From Malus domestica (taxonomy: Eukaryota; Streptophyta; Magnoliopsida; Rosales; Rosaceae), in the NCBI RefSeq assembly GCF_042453785.1, contig NC_091669.1, forward strand, positions 34,613,001 through 34,677,000: 64,000 nt of DNA, given 5' to 3'. A program made the position numbers and the translations under genes. The first letter of the stretch is position 1; every line of letters begins with the position of its first letter. Below the pieces are notes generated by a model. It searched no databases, had not been told where the DNA came from, and saw only the letters and a program-made list of their open reading frames with translations. Positions 1 through 11,738 of this stretch are shown piece after piece.

Positions 1-350
1 AAAACTAAACACATATCTCTAAAGTTTTTCAGTGCACATGAGCTTAAGAAGGCTAAAGTTATTAAAGTCAAACAAATCCGTTCCAATGAAAATCTGGCAG
101 ACTTGTTCACCAAATCTCTACCAAAATGCACGTTTCAGAAGATAGTGCAAAGTATTGGATTACGTCGACTTACCAATCAGATAAATTTGGAGAATGCGAA
201 ATCAATGGGAGATATATATCAGGAGGAGCATCCATGATACATGCATGTTGTACTCTTTTTCTTTCGCTATGGTTTTTTTTTCCACTGAGTTTTTCCAAGC
301 AATGTTTTAATGAGGCAACTGATGTTGATATGTGGGCATCCAAGGGGGTG
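1..350 (+). mobile_element. 3' internal end of a Ty1/copia LTR retrotransposon (fossil)
   Basis: The first ~235 bases read as the end of a copia RNase H region: a KTKHI..HELKKAKV stretch followed by an ENLADLFTKSLP motif, which is typical of the C-terminus of plant copia polyproteins. A purine-rich tract just before 351 fits a polypurine tract. The rest of the element lies to the left of the window, so its completeness cannot be judged. Confidence 0.85.
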
Positions 351-649
351 TGTTGAAAACATTGGCAGTGTTGAAAATGTTTGGCAGATTAATGAATGCC
401 CACACAGATTTTCAATACCCACACAGTAATGTGGACTTTGGAAATGAAGGAGATCGTATTTTCAAAAGATGTGTGTTGTAAATTTCAAAATGTAATAATA
501 CGTTTGTTTGGAGTTGCTCTATAAATAGAACGCTCCGACTACTATCAAGATATACAGAAAGAACAAGAAATATCAATAACATCATTATCTATCCCTCCCT
601 CTTTTATTTGTCATCCCCTTGTGTTATAGTTACAGTGTGATATTTTACA
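351..649 (+). repeat. 3' LTR of the Ty1/copia element
   Basis: The LTR starts TGTTGAAAAC directly after the polypurine-like tract and ends in TTTTACA. A TATA-like box (CTCTATAAATAG) lies near 518-529. It resembles, in layout and in short blocks (TGTTGAAAA, GGAGTTGCT.TATAAATA), the LTR at 54906-55295, so the two belong to related copia families. The exact right end is uncertain by a few bases because the left LTR is outside the window. Confidence 0.7.
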
Positions 650-845
650 CCTACTTCGCTCATGTCACTAGTAAAGGTCATCTCTCTAACTTTTACTTAT
701 TTATAACAATGTTTGATTATTGCATAGCTAAAGAAATGAACTAAAGTTTTTGTACAGAAAGTCTTGATTTTTATTGTTCTTTTGGAATGAAGAAAGGGAT
801 GCAAAAACAAAAGGGTGGCGTGGAATCACAATTTTAAGGCCTAGA
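650..845. other. Spacer with no recognised feature
   Basis: AT-rich sequence between the copia LTR and the MITE-like repeat. I see no coding potential or repeat structure. Confidence 0.4.
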
Positions 846-848
846 GTA

Positions 849-1043
849 AAACAATGGTCCCTCAACTTTAATCAAATTGGAGCAATGGTCACTCAACTAA
901 AAATTCATTACCATTGGTCCTTCAACTCATCAAAACATGTAGTTATGGTCTTATTTGTCAACTTCGTCAGAATTTTGTCAAAATGGGCTATGTTGGAATG
1001 ACCATTGCTACTATTGGGTTAAAGTTGAGGACCATTTCTTAAA
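849..1043. mobile_element. Short MITE-like inverted-repeat element
   Basis: The left end reads AATGGTCCCTCAACTTT and the right end is its near-perfect inverse (AAAGTTGAGGACCATTT). Copies of the TGGTCCCTCAACTTT motif also recur inside the left half. This terminal-inverted-repeat layout at about 200 bp fits a non-autonomous DNA transposon. I see no clear target-site duplication, so the superfamily is not assigned. Confidence 0.5.
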
Positions 1044-1212
1044 TTGGGTTAAAGGTGAAAGGAAAGAAACAATGTTGTTTTTCAAAATAATACCATCAAC
1101 CCATTTAGAATTGTGTTATTGCCACTAAATTTGGTGAAGATTATTTAAATGAAAATAAAAATAGTAAAAAAGTTAGTAAAAGAAAACTTGTTTATCAAAT
1201 GATCTCCTCCAT

Positions 1213-1630
1213 GAAGGGGGAACCTTAAACTAAACTTTGACAGTTCTGTAATTAACAGCCATGTTGCTGTTGCTGGCCTTATTGTGAGGGTTGAAAATTG
1301 CACCCATATTCTTGTTGGAGCTTGGGAGAAAACACTATCAATGTTGCGGAATGTGTTGGTCTGAGAGATGCGCATTGGATGGCTAGATCCCAGGGTTTCA
1401 GAAAAATCCAAATTGAGGGTGACTCGAAGCCTGTGATTGACTCTGTTCATAGTCGTTGCTTGATTCCTTGGAGATTAAAAATCATTATTGCAGATATCAA
1501 GATCTTGGCTAGCTGGTTTGAGGACATCTCTTGGAGCCATATCTTTAGGGAGGCCAACTTTTTGGCAGATGCAATCACGGATGTGGGTTTTAGATTTAGC
1601 AACCTTTCATGTGTGGGATAGAACTATTCC
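1213..1630 (+). pseudogene. RNase H-like C-terminal piece of a plant non-LTR retrotransposon
   Basis: Translation shows the RVT_3-type RNase H fold found at the end of plant L1-type polyproteins. It has an LNFDSS start, a VGLRDAHWMARSQG helix, an IEGDSKPVIDSV strand and a SWSHIFREANFLADAI end (the H.REAN.AD motif). The N-terminal strands (to about 1325) and the rest lie in different frames, so there is at least one frameshift. A free-standing RNase H gene of LINE origin is less likely because of this break and the missing start. The region up to 1705 has no further domain. Confidence 0.6.
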
Positions 1631-1705
1631 TAGTGTTGCTCATACAGCACTCCTATGTGATTGTATGCAACCTGGATATACTCGTGGTCATTCTTTTTAA
1701 TTTTA

Positions 1706-2850
1706 CTGTCTTTTCTTTCAAAAAAGGAAAAAAATAAAAATAAAAAAGCTTGAAATGGGCCGGGGCAGATTTTCTTGGTTCAAAGTTAAAAGTTTTTCGA
1801 AAGAGAAACATGCATAATCATGATTGAGGGATCGCATCATATATCAATGTTGTGTTGCATGTGATCATTCGGTTGAGTGATACCTGTTTTCATTTCTTTA
1901 GAAGATAAATTGAATATAAATAGTACCTGACGAAAACTGATCATATGATATACGATGAATGGATGTAATTGGAGAATTCTCAGGATCCTCATTCCCTTAT
2001 ATCCACACGACATCTCATTCAAATTTGAAGAGTGATGTGTCAACTCTAAATCTATATGAGAGCCAAGAAAGAAAAATAAAGCAAAAAACATAATCGCATT
2101 CTTGAAATCCCAATAAAGGCAGCCAGGCACTAAATTCTGCGTGTGATTATTAGAGCTCTTATAGGTGTGGTGGCTTAAGATAACGAGAACATTTCACTGT
2201 ATATGAGTTTTAACTTTTTAGTGCATTGGAGTTGATTTAAATTGGACAGCGATTGAAATTAGAAAATGGCAAAAAAACAACACAAGTATGAAGTTTCACA
2301 TGTGCAATAATTGATCGATTCATACCAACATTTATACTTTCATTGTTTTCCACATAGAATTGAGATTTTCTTCATCGATTTAGTTACAATAATTCACAAG
2401 TCACATGCATAATTAATTGGTGACTATAAAGTAATCGAAAAATGTTAACAAGACTCTCAAAAGTAAGACTTTCCACTGACACCTCATATTGCCCAATCAA
2501 AATGTCCTCTTTTTTCCTCTCCCATTTCCTTACCTCTGTCTATTGCATCGGCACAATAAATTAGGTGAGTGAACAAAATTTCGAGAGAGAGTGAGAGAGC
2601 TTAATGCTTGCATTGGCACAAATCAGATCAGTGAACAAAATTTCTACAATGGATCCATAAGTACACAAAGAAAAACCTTACAGTTACTTGAATCGCCGAT
2701 ATTTTAGCTCCCTTGTTGGACGCCATACTTGTCAAAAGGCCTCAGAAGTCTCCATTGAAACGTTTCCCTAAGCACAAGTATATATTGATGCCATTGACGA
2801 CTAGCTGCTTCATCACCTCATCGCTGCTGTTAATGCTTTCAGAGCCCTTC
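1706..2850. other. Spacer; probable 3'UTR of the SWIM gene at its right edge
   Basis: No reading frame here looks like a gene, and I see no repeat ends. The last 100-200 bases before 2851 probably hold the 3'UTR of the minus-strand SWIM gene. There is no single clear poly(A) signal I would defend. Confidence 0.4.
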
Positions 2851-5800
2851 TTACACTTCACTCTTAGTAAGATGAGGTTCAGCAAATGAAGATGGGTTCT
2901 CAGAAGGTCCAGTTCCGGTATCTCCATTCTCAATAGGCAGTTGTTCCTCGTTGTACCTCGATCTTGACGAGCATTTACTCAGTGCTTCTGGTTGTACAAC
3001 CATCATATTTCCAACTGCTTTTGAGTCCTGACTACAATCAGAATCATTTACCAAGTTCTCACAAGGCCCGTCAATACTGGCAGCATCATCAGCGGAGGAT
3101 GGCTGATTACTTGTGCTTCCATTCTTGTTTTCAGTTTCCATTCTATCACTTTCTGAAATGACACCTGGAACTTCAGCATCTTCGACCACTTGTGATTCAA
3201 CAGGCATAGATGCAGATGGGGGAGTCTTTTTATACACAGTATTGTCCTCAGATGTCTTGCAAATAACAGCGGGTTCAATATCGTGGCTGTGGTGATCATC
3301 AGGATGAGTTACTGTGCATTGCTCCACAAACTCCATTGTTGAGGAAGGGATATTCATGTCCTCATCCATCGTATTTTCTTGGCTATTTCTATTTAAGATG
3401 TCATCCTCAAATCCGGTTGTGCGGGCATCATCAGCAGGAGGCAGGTCTTCAAGCTCTCTGTTAAACAATGACCTCTGTCTGCTTTCAGGGAAGACACTGC
3501 TAGACACAACCTCGTCAACAGAATGCAACCCGGGTGGGGAAATGCAGATGGATGACGGGTCGACATCCATCTCATCGCCAGTAATTTCTTCTCCATAACT
3601 CTCATTACATATGTCATCTCCACATGCTACCAAACTACTCGATTCAGTAGCCACTTTACCCTTGGTTCTCTCAGCAGCTACATCTCCATCCCCACAGTTA
3701 TTCTCATTTAGAGATAATACTTCCTCATTTATTGGATCCTCATTTACTAATTCTTGATCTCGATTGGCAAAAAATGCCACATCCATTGCGGTATTGTTGC
3801 TTTCCAAATTATTTAGTCCACTTAATTGCTTCTGTACAAATACTGCTAAAGAAACAGCATGATCACGAATCAAAGAATCATGAGGTGGGCAGTGCAGCAT
3901 ATCAATCAAGGCCTTGTGGTACTGCAAAAGGCTGATGGATGGCGTAGACGACCTTTTCCGGCAAACGTTAATAACTTTGAGTATATGTTCACACAGGTTG
4001 CCCATTTCTGCCCAACGACAGTTGCAAATACTGAACTGAGAACCAGGGTTCCAAACAACATAAACCCTGTCTTGGTCGAGCTCGTCAATAACTTTTGCAC
4101 GTGTACCCTCTATGACAATATTGCGGTCAGGAATCTTCAAAGCTTTACGCCAAGATGTTAAACCACTCGCCCACTCATCTTTCCAATATCGTGCAAAATC
4201 ATCCTTCTCAGAATATTCATCAAGCCAGAAGTTGGAATGCACTTTTGTACCGAGCTTATCAACCAACCAATCAACTCGTTTGTACACGCTAGGTTTCTTC
4301 TCGTTCAATAACCGAAGCTTTAGTTGGTTGTGGTAGAACTCCATTGCCGCAGAGGTTTCCTGGCTAGCAAGAGGAAGATTTTGTAGCGCAGAGATCCACA
4401 TCCCTAAGTCAAAAGACATTTTTCTTGTATGAGTTATTCAAGATAAAGCAAAAGAGAAATGGTTCCTATTTAAAGAGAAGGGGGCGAATGAAAATGAAAA
4501 ACGCCACTATCTCCAAGACCAAATTTTATCTTGACCCCACACAATACATTGATCTTCTGCCGCATAAAGGTTGCCTTAAATTCGGCAGCCCAATTGTTAA
4601 CATAACCTATTCCCATCTACGCAGAGAAATATATCGCATGCCAAGCATTCACGTATCAGCATATGAAGATACCATTACACAAACACATATACGTGAACAT
4701 CCACAAATTTATCCACTTATATTGTAGAATTTATGAGCATATTGTATGCGTGCATATGTTGACCTGTATGTATGCAACACACAATCAAATCAATCTTATG
4801 CATAACAATTGGCAGGTTAGGTCTTAAGAGATACATACATAGGCATAGATGTAGATTAGTAATGATAAGAACCAATTAAAGGACACTTGTTACTTCATAT
4901 CATAAGGCAAAATATACCTGTACTAAATATGATAGTGACTTACCAGTTCTAGGATACCAGGTTGCCTTAAAGTAATCCATAAAATCTGATTCATCAAGAA
5001 AATCTTCTATTAAGTCCTCAAACAAACGCTCAGTTCCTCCTTGTTGACAGATGTTATCCATTGCCTGATGAAGCCTTCTTGATATTGTAGCTCGCATCTC
5101 ATTGTCCACACATTTCTTTCCTAAGTTTTTATGCCATGCATGACGGACCCGCCAAAAGCTTATCAACACTGAACACTGGAATACATCCCTGAGTATAATG
5201 AAAAAACAATATTTACTTATCAATTCATGCATGTATTAATCCATTAATAACATGAAGAAGAAATACTACTATGAATCATGTCAGACTGCCTTGCTCCATG
5301 TCAGATAGTTGACTGTAATGTCACTGGCCCAAACCCCAAAAAGGCATAGCATAAAATTGGATATCAAAACAAAGAAAAAGAATGATTTATTTTCCGGCCT
5401 TCAGCTTTGATTTTAAACATTTGTTGGCATTCACAAGACTCAGTTGAATTAAATTACAAGTTGTAAAAACCATGCACAACAAATCACTCAATACTGATGC
5501 ATAAACTAGATAGTCTGGCCCGATCAAGAGGAATCATTAATTTGAAGGAGAGCAACCCACCCGCTTAGCATAATAAAAATACAATTGGATATTTTATTTA
5601 TAAGTAAACAACTGAAATTGAATATATTGCAATAGGTTAATCAGTAATCATGTAGTTGCTTCACATTGCCACTTCTGTAGGAAATAACCTACGGACTGTT
5701 TGCTACCAAACAAAACATTAGTGACTAAAATTGTCAGTATGAAGTTTGGACGAGAACTGAGCAACCAACCTGATGGTGAGCACATCAGCTAGAGGATCAT

Positions 5801-7066
5801 CCACTATGAAACCAGCTAACTTCCATGCAGGATCTTTCGTTTGAACTCTATTGTAAAGAGCTCTCATCCATTTATGGGCATTGGAACTTTCAAACTTTGG
5901 AGCCACTATCCACGCTACCGGAATGGCCTTGTTGTCTTCATTAAATACAAGGAGACTATGCACAGGATACTAAATAATGTTGCAATGTGAACACATTCAG
6001 TTTCTCATTATTATCAACAATTGTAGTTAATAATAAAAGGTTAAACATACTAAACGGACCTTCAATTTGGTTGTTCCGAACCTTGAATCAGAAGCTATAA
6101 GGCTGCGATTGCCGAAGCGAATCATCTGTTGCAACTGCCACTCTGTTTGAATGCCCAAAGTGAAAGGGTCCACATCAGAGAAATCCTCATAGAAGAAAAC
6201 ATGACTCTGATGGTTTTCTACCCACAAGCTAATGCTAACCACATCATCGGCATCCAATTCATATACAGAACGTCGAATGACCCTCTCCTGCCTCCGAACA
6301 TACCTATGGGTTAAAAGGTCATCACGATTAGATGGACCACCCTGTTTCTCTACTGATTCATTGTGTCTCTGCATTATAGTCTCCACAGAGACCCCCACGT
6401 ATAACAAAGATTGCACACGAAGACGTAGATCCTCAGAGATATAAGGGGCAAACATAGCACGTGTTCCAGCAGCCATCTTATCTTGGGGGCCATGGCAGGG
6501 CTCTCCTTTCCTATCTACATGCTTATCCTGATTATATATAATAAGCGCCACTGAGGGTTCAGCAATTAATCGTTTCACAATAAAGTGACAGGTACAACCT
6601 CTCTTGGTGTTCGGTCGACCAGCATTTTTCTTCTTTGGGATATTAACCCTGCTGGGTCGTACAAGCCCACCCTTCCTATGGTCATCAGGACCAAAGGAAC
6701 ACCAATATCTACACATTTGAAAAAAGATAGTTTAGGCTGATAGAATACAGGAATGCTGGCTAAAATGGACACGGGGGGAGAAATCGGAACTTACAGAATA
6801 TATTCAAGAATACCATCAACCTTTGGTTTGTAAGGCGTCTTTGGCTGCCGCCGCCGCCTCGCTTCAACATGAAATTTTGTTGGACATTCTTTACTAGAGG
6901 ATTCACCCCTCAGAAAATCGTCAACTCGAGGAAATGGAATTAGAGCAACTCGATCTTTCTTGTCCCGCCAACCTTCCACCTTTGACCACACAAGATCCGA
7001 AGAAGAAAACTCCAGTGCAGGTGGACTCTGTACAGGAAGGGACAGAATCTCATCCCATCTAGCCAT
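2851..7066 (-). CDS. SWIM zinc-finger protein derived from a MULE transposase (At1g60560-like)
   Basis: Five coding exons, given 5' to 3' on the minus strand: 7066-6795, 6708-6060, 5969-5770, 5188-4944, 4403-2851. They join in frame to 972 codons. The start MARWDEIL follows directly on a 3' splice site, so a 5'UTR exon (about 8480-8310) precedes it. Residues 1-90 form a conserved N-terminal block. Residues ~300-400 resemble a MULE-type DDE core (ASDSRFGTT.., then a VFNEDNKAIPVAWI strand). The SWIM motif CNC-x8-CEH lies near residues 582-595. About 370 acidic, Ser-rich, probably disordered residues follow. Such proteins are thought to be domesticated transposase relatives acting in the nucleus; DNA or protein binding through SWIM is inference. 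Exact role unknown. The closest match I recall is Arabidopsis At1g60560. Confidence 0.85.
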
Positions 7067-8309
7067 CTACAATGAATAAACAGAAATGAAAATTTTAATA
7101 AAAACAATAATGCAATGGTCATTTTAGCAGAACACTCTAGACCAAAATCTGGACGTTAACCTTGATAGCCCTACTCTATAAGAACCTACTACTTAGGCCT
7201 TGTATTATGAATTCAGCTCAACTGAAGTAAAACGACATGGTCAAACTTATACGAATTGGCTGTTCAAATCCTATGCAAAACTCATGTCAATATAGTTTAA
7301 CACCAGGCCTTCCCAACTTGAACACGTGCTTAACTGCTTATTGCCGTAGTTTTCATTCTAGTATCACTATCCAATTCCTTCAAGCTATCCTCAGTTAAAC
7401 TCATCTCTAATTTCCCAAATACTACATTTAACCCCTATTATCTGTTTCTCCTTGTAACTACACATCCAAGTTACATAAATACTTCACACTGAGGTAAATA
7501 ACAAATAATCCATGTGCACTGGCAAAACCGGGATTTCAATTTTGGCTGCAGTGAAACTTAGACTAAACTTTGGTGCTTCCCAAGAAAAAACGTTTGTCAA
7601 ATTTTGGCAACAATCCTTGTCTTTCTTTGAAAATTTTCAAATTAAAATTGAAAATTTGCAGCAGCCACTTAAAGATAAAATATATAATGCGCTAAACCAA
7701 AATATAAAAAAAAAAAATTGCGTATACATATTCACGATAATTACAGCCTCCATATCAAATTGCAACGAAATCCCGAACATAACAACTCTAAATTCAACAA
7801 AATCACTGTCGTAGTTTGAATTTTAAACAAATTCCTAATAATCACACCAAACCCTTATCTATTAGTTGAATAAAAGGTTTCAAATCGAAAAACTGAACAA
7901 AAATGGCGGATTTTGCAGCTGGTTTCATACAGTCACACAATAACAGTAACATAGGTCCTTTTTGCCCTAAGGAGGACCAAACAATGTCAAAAACTTCAAA
8001 TCTGATAACAAGAAAACAAACAAACAAACAAAAAAGAAGAAACAATTTAATTCATGCAATACATTTCCTTCCCAACAAGAAGTTCAAAACTTTAGCAAAC
8101 AATTTAATTTATTTCTTCTGTTTTCATAACTTCTCAGAGATTACACAGTCGAAGACACAAAATTAAAGGCAAAAAAAAAAAGAGAATTATTTGAGTTTTC
8201 TGATATGTATTTAGTTGAGCTATATCGATTTACGGACACAATATGTATGTATATGTATATATGTATGTATATTTATATATTAAGGGGTAGAAGTTAGGGT
8301 TAGGGTTAC

Positions 8310-8480
8310 CTGGTACGAGAAGGGCAACAGGGAGAAGGAGGTTGCGCACTTGTGGTGTCTGCGGAGATTGGAGACGGAGAGAGAGGGAAGGACTGAACCC
8401 CCAAAAACCCTTTCGTCGTGTAATTTTCTCTTTGTGTTTCTACTTCTTGCTATTTCATCCAACTTTGCAGTATTTGCAAA
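8310..8480 (-). promoter_or_regulatory. 5'UTR exon and core promoter area of the SWIM gene
   Basis: A good 5' splice site (CCAG|GTAACC on the minus strand, after 8310) pairs with the 3' splice site just upstream of the ATG at 7066, giving a 5'UTR intron of about 1.2 kb (7067-8309). The first bases of that intron carry repeated AACCCTAA telo-box motifs, common near start sites of plant housekeeping genes. The upstream edge of the exon is approximate. An AT-rich TATG microsatellite lies at 8240-8280. Confidence 0.5.
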
Positions 8481-8489
8481 AAGGGCCAA

Positions 8490-9691
8490 CTATTCTTGAA
8501 AAACCCTTAGACTTGGACTTTTTCCTTTTTAGTAAATTAGCTCATAATACGCAAATAATACACTAATTTAACAACAAATTTCTGCAAGTGGCCATTTACC
8601 AGTAGAAAAGTGTTGAGCCATTGCATGAAAGCGTGGATTCAACCTCCGTCGTTGGCTAATCCAACATCTAATTTAACAAAATTCATCGTTTTTAGCGTGT
8701 ACTTTTTACATTTAATAAGGTTATAAAAAGAGAGAAATGAGAGGTTATTTAGCAGGAGTCGTTTCGTTTTTATGCCACGAGGTACCTATGGACAAGGGGA
8801 CAAGTGAATCATCGCTTTTGGGCATAGGCAGCCCTCTACCATCCATCCATTTGCATTCCATCGTCTTTTCGGATGATCAGCCACACTTGGACTGAGACAC
8901 CTACTTATTATTCAAAGGTGAATCACACAACACTAAAAGCTGTGGTCTCTCTTATGGACCTAACATAGGTCACATCCCTCAAAATATTAACAACTTAAAA
9001 AATAAAAATTCCCTTCATTTATATAATAACATGTGGTATACCACCGTATTCTAGACACGATAGAAAATTTCTCGCGCTTGGTAGAGGAGGCACTTTTGCT
9101 GGACTTGCGAGTTTTGGTACACTTCATCCAACCCATGGGCCACTTAACTCAGTATAGTTATTGGCCTCGACGGCTTAGCAAAGCTCAAATCCTTTCCTCG
9201 CACCTAGCAAGGCCTAATCTTGATGAAGGAATAAGCCCATCAGTGCTCGATAAGAAATGATCGTGCGTGATGACTGATGGGATAACAATCTCTAGAATCG
9301 TGGCCCAGTCATGAGCCCTCCAATGATACTCAGTAATACGACCTTGTGGTATTTTTCCTCATGCGAGAAATGCAGTGCAGTTTTTGTTTTGTGGTTCTGT
9401 TTTCTGTGTATTCAGAAATAGCATATTTGTGTTACCATTTTCCATGGGTTGGGGTTCAAAGCTTTACTCGCTTCTCACTAGACCGACCACTTGGCGTTTC
9501 ACAATCTTAATTAAATACAAAATTAAAAAGAAAAATAAAACAAAAGAGGCAACCATCGAGTGCATAGAATAGGAACTACTGAACTAGGAAGGCTGGGAAA
9601 ATTGAAAATTGAGGTTAAAGTGGAACCATTTTACCTTTAAAAATCATCTATTAACTTGCTGGTTTTCTCTAACCACAAACTCAAGTCAATG
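8490..9691. other. Intergenic spacer between SWIM and mTERF genes
   Basis: Contains short frames only, none with a recognisable domain. I see no transposon ends. The right edge probably includes the 3'UTR of the mTERF gene. Confidence 0.4.
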
Positions 9692-11470
9692 TCACAGATG
9701 TCTCCAAGTACCTAAATATTTTCTGTAAGAGAAACGCTCGAACCAGTGTTTCGGAGCAGCTGGATGAATTCCAGAAACCCGCGCTACAAATGTCTTCTCA
9801 CTGGTAGCAATCATGGTGGCAATAGAGTAGCTTTCAAAATGCAAACCCTTCTTCTCTTTGAGCCACACATAAAATCTATATCTGGGCATGATCCGGTTCT
9901 CCAAGTTGAAACAAAGAAATGATGGAAAAATATTGAGGTACTCCAAAGAAGATTTCATTTCCTCACTAAGAAAGCTTACTTTCGCTTCTAGAAATTCTGG
10001 ACTCTGATTCAAGATCTTCGGTTTCATTCTTATCATTAAACAAAGCCGTGAGAATTCAATGCCCGTCGAAAGAAGGATATCAAACCGCTTTTGTAACTCG
10101 CTGCTTCTGCCATGCAACTGGGATAAGCACATTAGCGTCAAAGGGTTCTCTCCAAATCCAATTCTATGCATGAAATCCAGTTTTCCCATGGTATGAATGG
10201 GAGTCGTCGTAGATTGGATCCTCTCCAATCCTTCACTAAATTCTTTCGCAATGCCTTCATCGAAGTCACTGATTACGTAACTAGCTAATAAGTTATGTTC
10301 ATTCTTAATCTTAGTGAAGAACCATTGATGAAGATCCAGAGCCCTTGCCAAATGTGGTAAATTAGCCATTCTATTCTTTCCCATCACATGAGGGTACTTT
10401 TCACTCACCGCCTCCAATTCTTTCGCGTTCAATCCAAAATGTTTCAGCAACCCCAATGCTGATATCTCCGGCGTTTCCAGGTCAAGGTTTAAAACCTCCG
10501 GACTTTGAAGAAGCAGCATCCCGACATCTTCCATCCTAACACCAAATTTATGAAAGTAGTTTGATTTCTGCAACAAAACCTCTTCCGGGCATTCAAGAAA
10601 AATGTCTTTCTTCCTCCCCATCAATTCCCCTACCTTCCCTTTCTTGCAACCCAAATCGTAAAACACACTAACTTTCTTACAAACACCATACCAAGCATCC
10701 ACATTTCCCTCAACACAATTTTCCAAATTAAAATCCACAAGAACCCTTTTCAAATCAACGAGCAAATCCGCAGTATCACCGCCCGGCTCGCCCTCCAGCA
10801 GCAGCAAATGAGGGAAAGCCAAGCACATACCCACAACAGAATGGTTGCTGAACCCACATTTCTTCAACCTAGTAAGCCTAGCTTTCAACACCTCTGAACT
10901 CTCACTAAAAATCGAAATCTCCTCCTCATACAACTTCCCTAACATATTCCAAGGAAACCCAAACCCGGAAAGTAGCGAAGCAACATCCAAAAGGGTCGGA
11001 TCCTCAGAGAAAAAGTACTTGTCGGGAGGCAAAAAGTCACAAAGTTGACTGTAATGTATGCCAATGCTTTCAAAGAAAAACTCAAATTCGTTGATGGGGT
11101 GGTACCTGAGGAACCTCTCGAAGCGGTTGGAGAAATTCGGGGCCGAAAATTTGATCTGCTTGATGAGATTGGCGAGGGAGAAGAGGGAGTTTCTGCTGAT
11201 GTGCTCGGCGGAGGGGAAGGACAAGCAGCGGGTGGCGTGGAGGTAGTCGGTGAGGACCTGCTGAGCTTGGCTGATGGTTTCGGACTTGTACCTTGGGGGG
11301 ACGTTGGGGAGCTTCGGGAGCCTTGCGGCGGCGGAGGCGGCGGCGGCGGTTGCAGCGGAGAAATGGTGGGAAAGGAGGAGGGTGTAGAGGCATTTGGGCA
11401 GGGGCATGCTATCCCTCCTTCTAAAGGGCAAAACATGTAATTTCGTATTCGGCTTGGTTTTACATCCCAT
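9692..11470 (-). CDS. mTERF-family protein, MTEF18/SHOT1 type, organelle-targeted
   Basis: An intronless frame of 592 codons. A second ATG at 11407 (MPLPKCLYTLLLSHHF..) gives a 571-residue protein whose Ser/Ala/Leu-rich N-terminus looks more like a mitochondrial presequence, so the true start may be there. The middle and C-terminal parts hold successive ~30-residue helical mTERF-type repeats with the usual proline and leucine pattern (CPEEVLLQKSNYF.., SPEVLNLDLETPEI.., KPKILNQSPEFLEAK..). mTERF proteins bind organellar nucleic acids and act in transcription, splicing or translation. The Arabidopsis relative SHOT1/MTERF18 is mitochondrial and affects heat tolerance. It is divergent from the NYN-C2H2 gene, 268 bp away. 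Family assignment is firm; orthology is by memory. Confidence 0.82.
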   Translation of the reverse strand: MGCKTKPNTKLHVLPFRRRDSMPLPKCLYTLLLSHHFSAATAAAASAAARLPKLPNVPPRYKSETISQAQQVLTDYLHATRCLSFPSAEHISRNSLFSLANLIKQIKFSAPNFSNRFERFLRYHPINEFEFFFESIGIHYSQLCDFLPPDKYFFSEDPTLLDVASLLSGFGFPWNMLGKLYEEEISIFSESSEVLKARLTRLKKCGFSNHSVVGMCLAFPHLLLLEGEPGGDTADLLVDLKRVLVDFNLENCVEGNVDAWYGVCKKVSVFYDLGCKKGKVGELMGRKKDIFLECPEEVLLQKSNYFHKFGVRMEDVGMLLLQSPEVLNLDLETPEISALGLLKHFGLNAKELEAVSEKYPHVMGKNRMANLPHLARALDLHQWFFTKIKNEHNLLASYVISDFDEGIAKEFSEGLERIQSTTTPIHTMGKLDFMHRIGFGENPLTLMCLSQLHGRSSELQKRFDILLSTGIEFSRLCLMIRMKPKILNQSPEFLEAKVSFLSEEMKSSLEYLNIFPSFLCFNLENRIMPRYRFYVWLKEKKGLHFESYSIATMIATSEKTFVARVSGIHPAAPKHWFERFSYRKYLGTWRHL

Positions 11471-11738
11471 CCCTTTCGTTACTTAAGGCCACCCCCAACT
11501 CCAAATGCCACCCTTCCTAGTTCCTGCCACCCTAGTACCCATACCCGGGTCCGAGTCCGCCCAATCGCCGCCCTGAAGCGCCGCCGTGACGACGAGTTTG
11601 CTGCGGTGTTCGTTTCCTTCTCAAGGTCACAAGGTTTTCTATGCCATCTATTTTCCTAATTACTGTTTCTTGAATTCCTGATTCATTTGGCAATTCATTG
11701 AAAAATCAAACAGACCATCAAACCTCTGAAACTCTGCG
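11471..11738. promoter_or_regulatory. Short bidirectional promoter between the mTERF and NYN-C2H2 genes
   Basis: Only 268 bp separate the two divergent start codons (331 bp if the mTERF start is at 11407). Both promoters and 5'UTRs must therefore overlap or share elements. The sequence is C-rich on the mTERF side and has no obvious TATA box, as expected for housekeeping organelle genes. Confidence 0.5.

Noticed and set aside
9033-9260. 75-codon plus-strand frame
   Set aside because: No recognisable domain, no splice context, length expected by chance.
11045-11440. 131-codon plus-strand frame rich in Gly/Glu
   Set aside because: It is the complement of the GC-rich N-terminal coding part of the mTERF gene; its Gly/Glu bias mirrors the Pro/Ala/Ser codons of the real frame.
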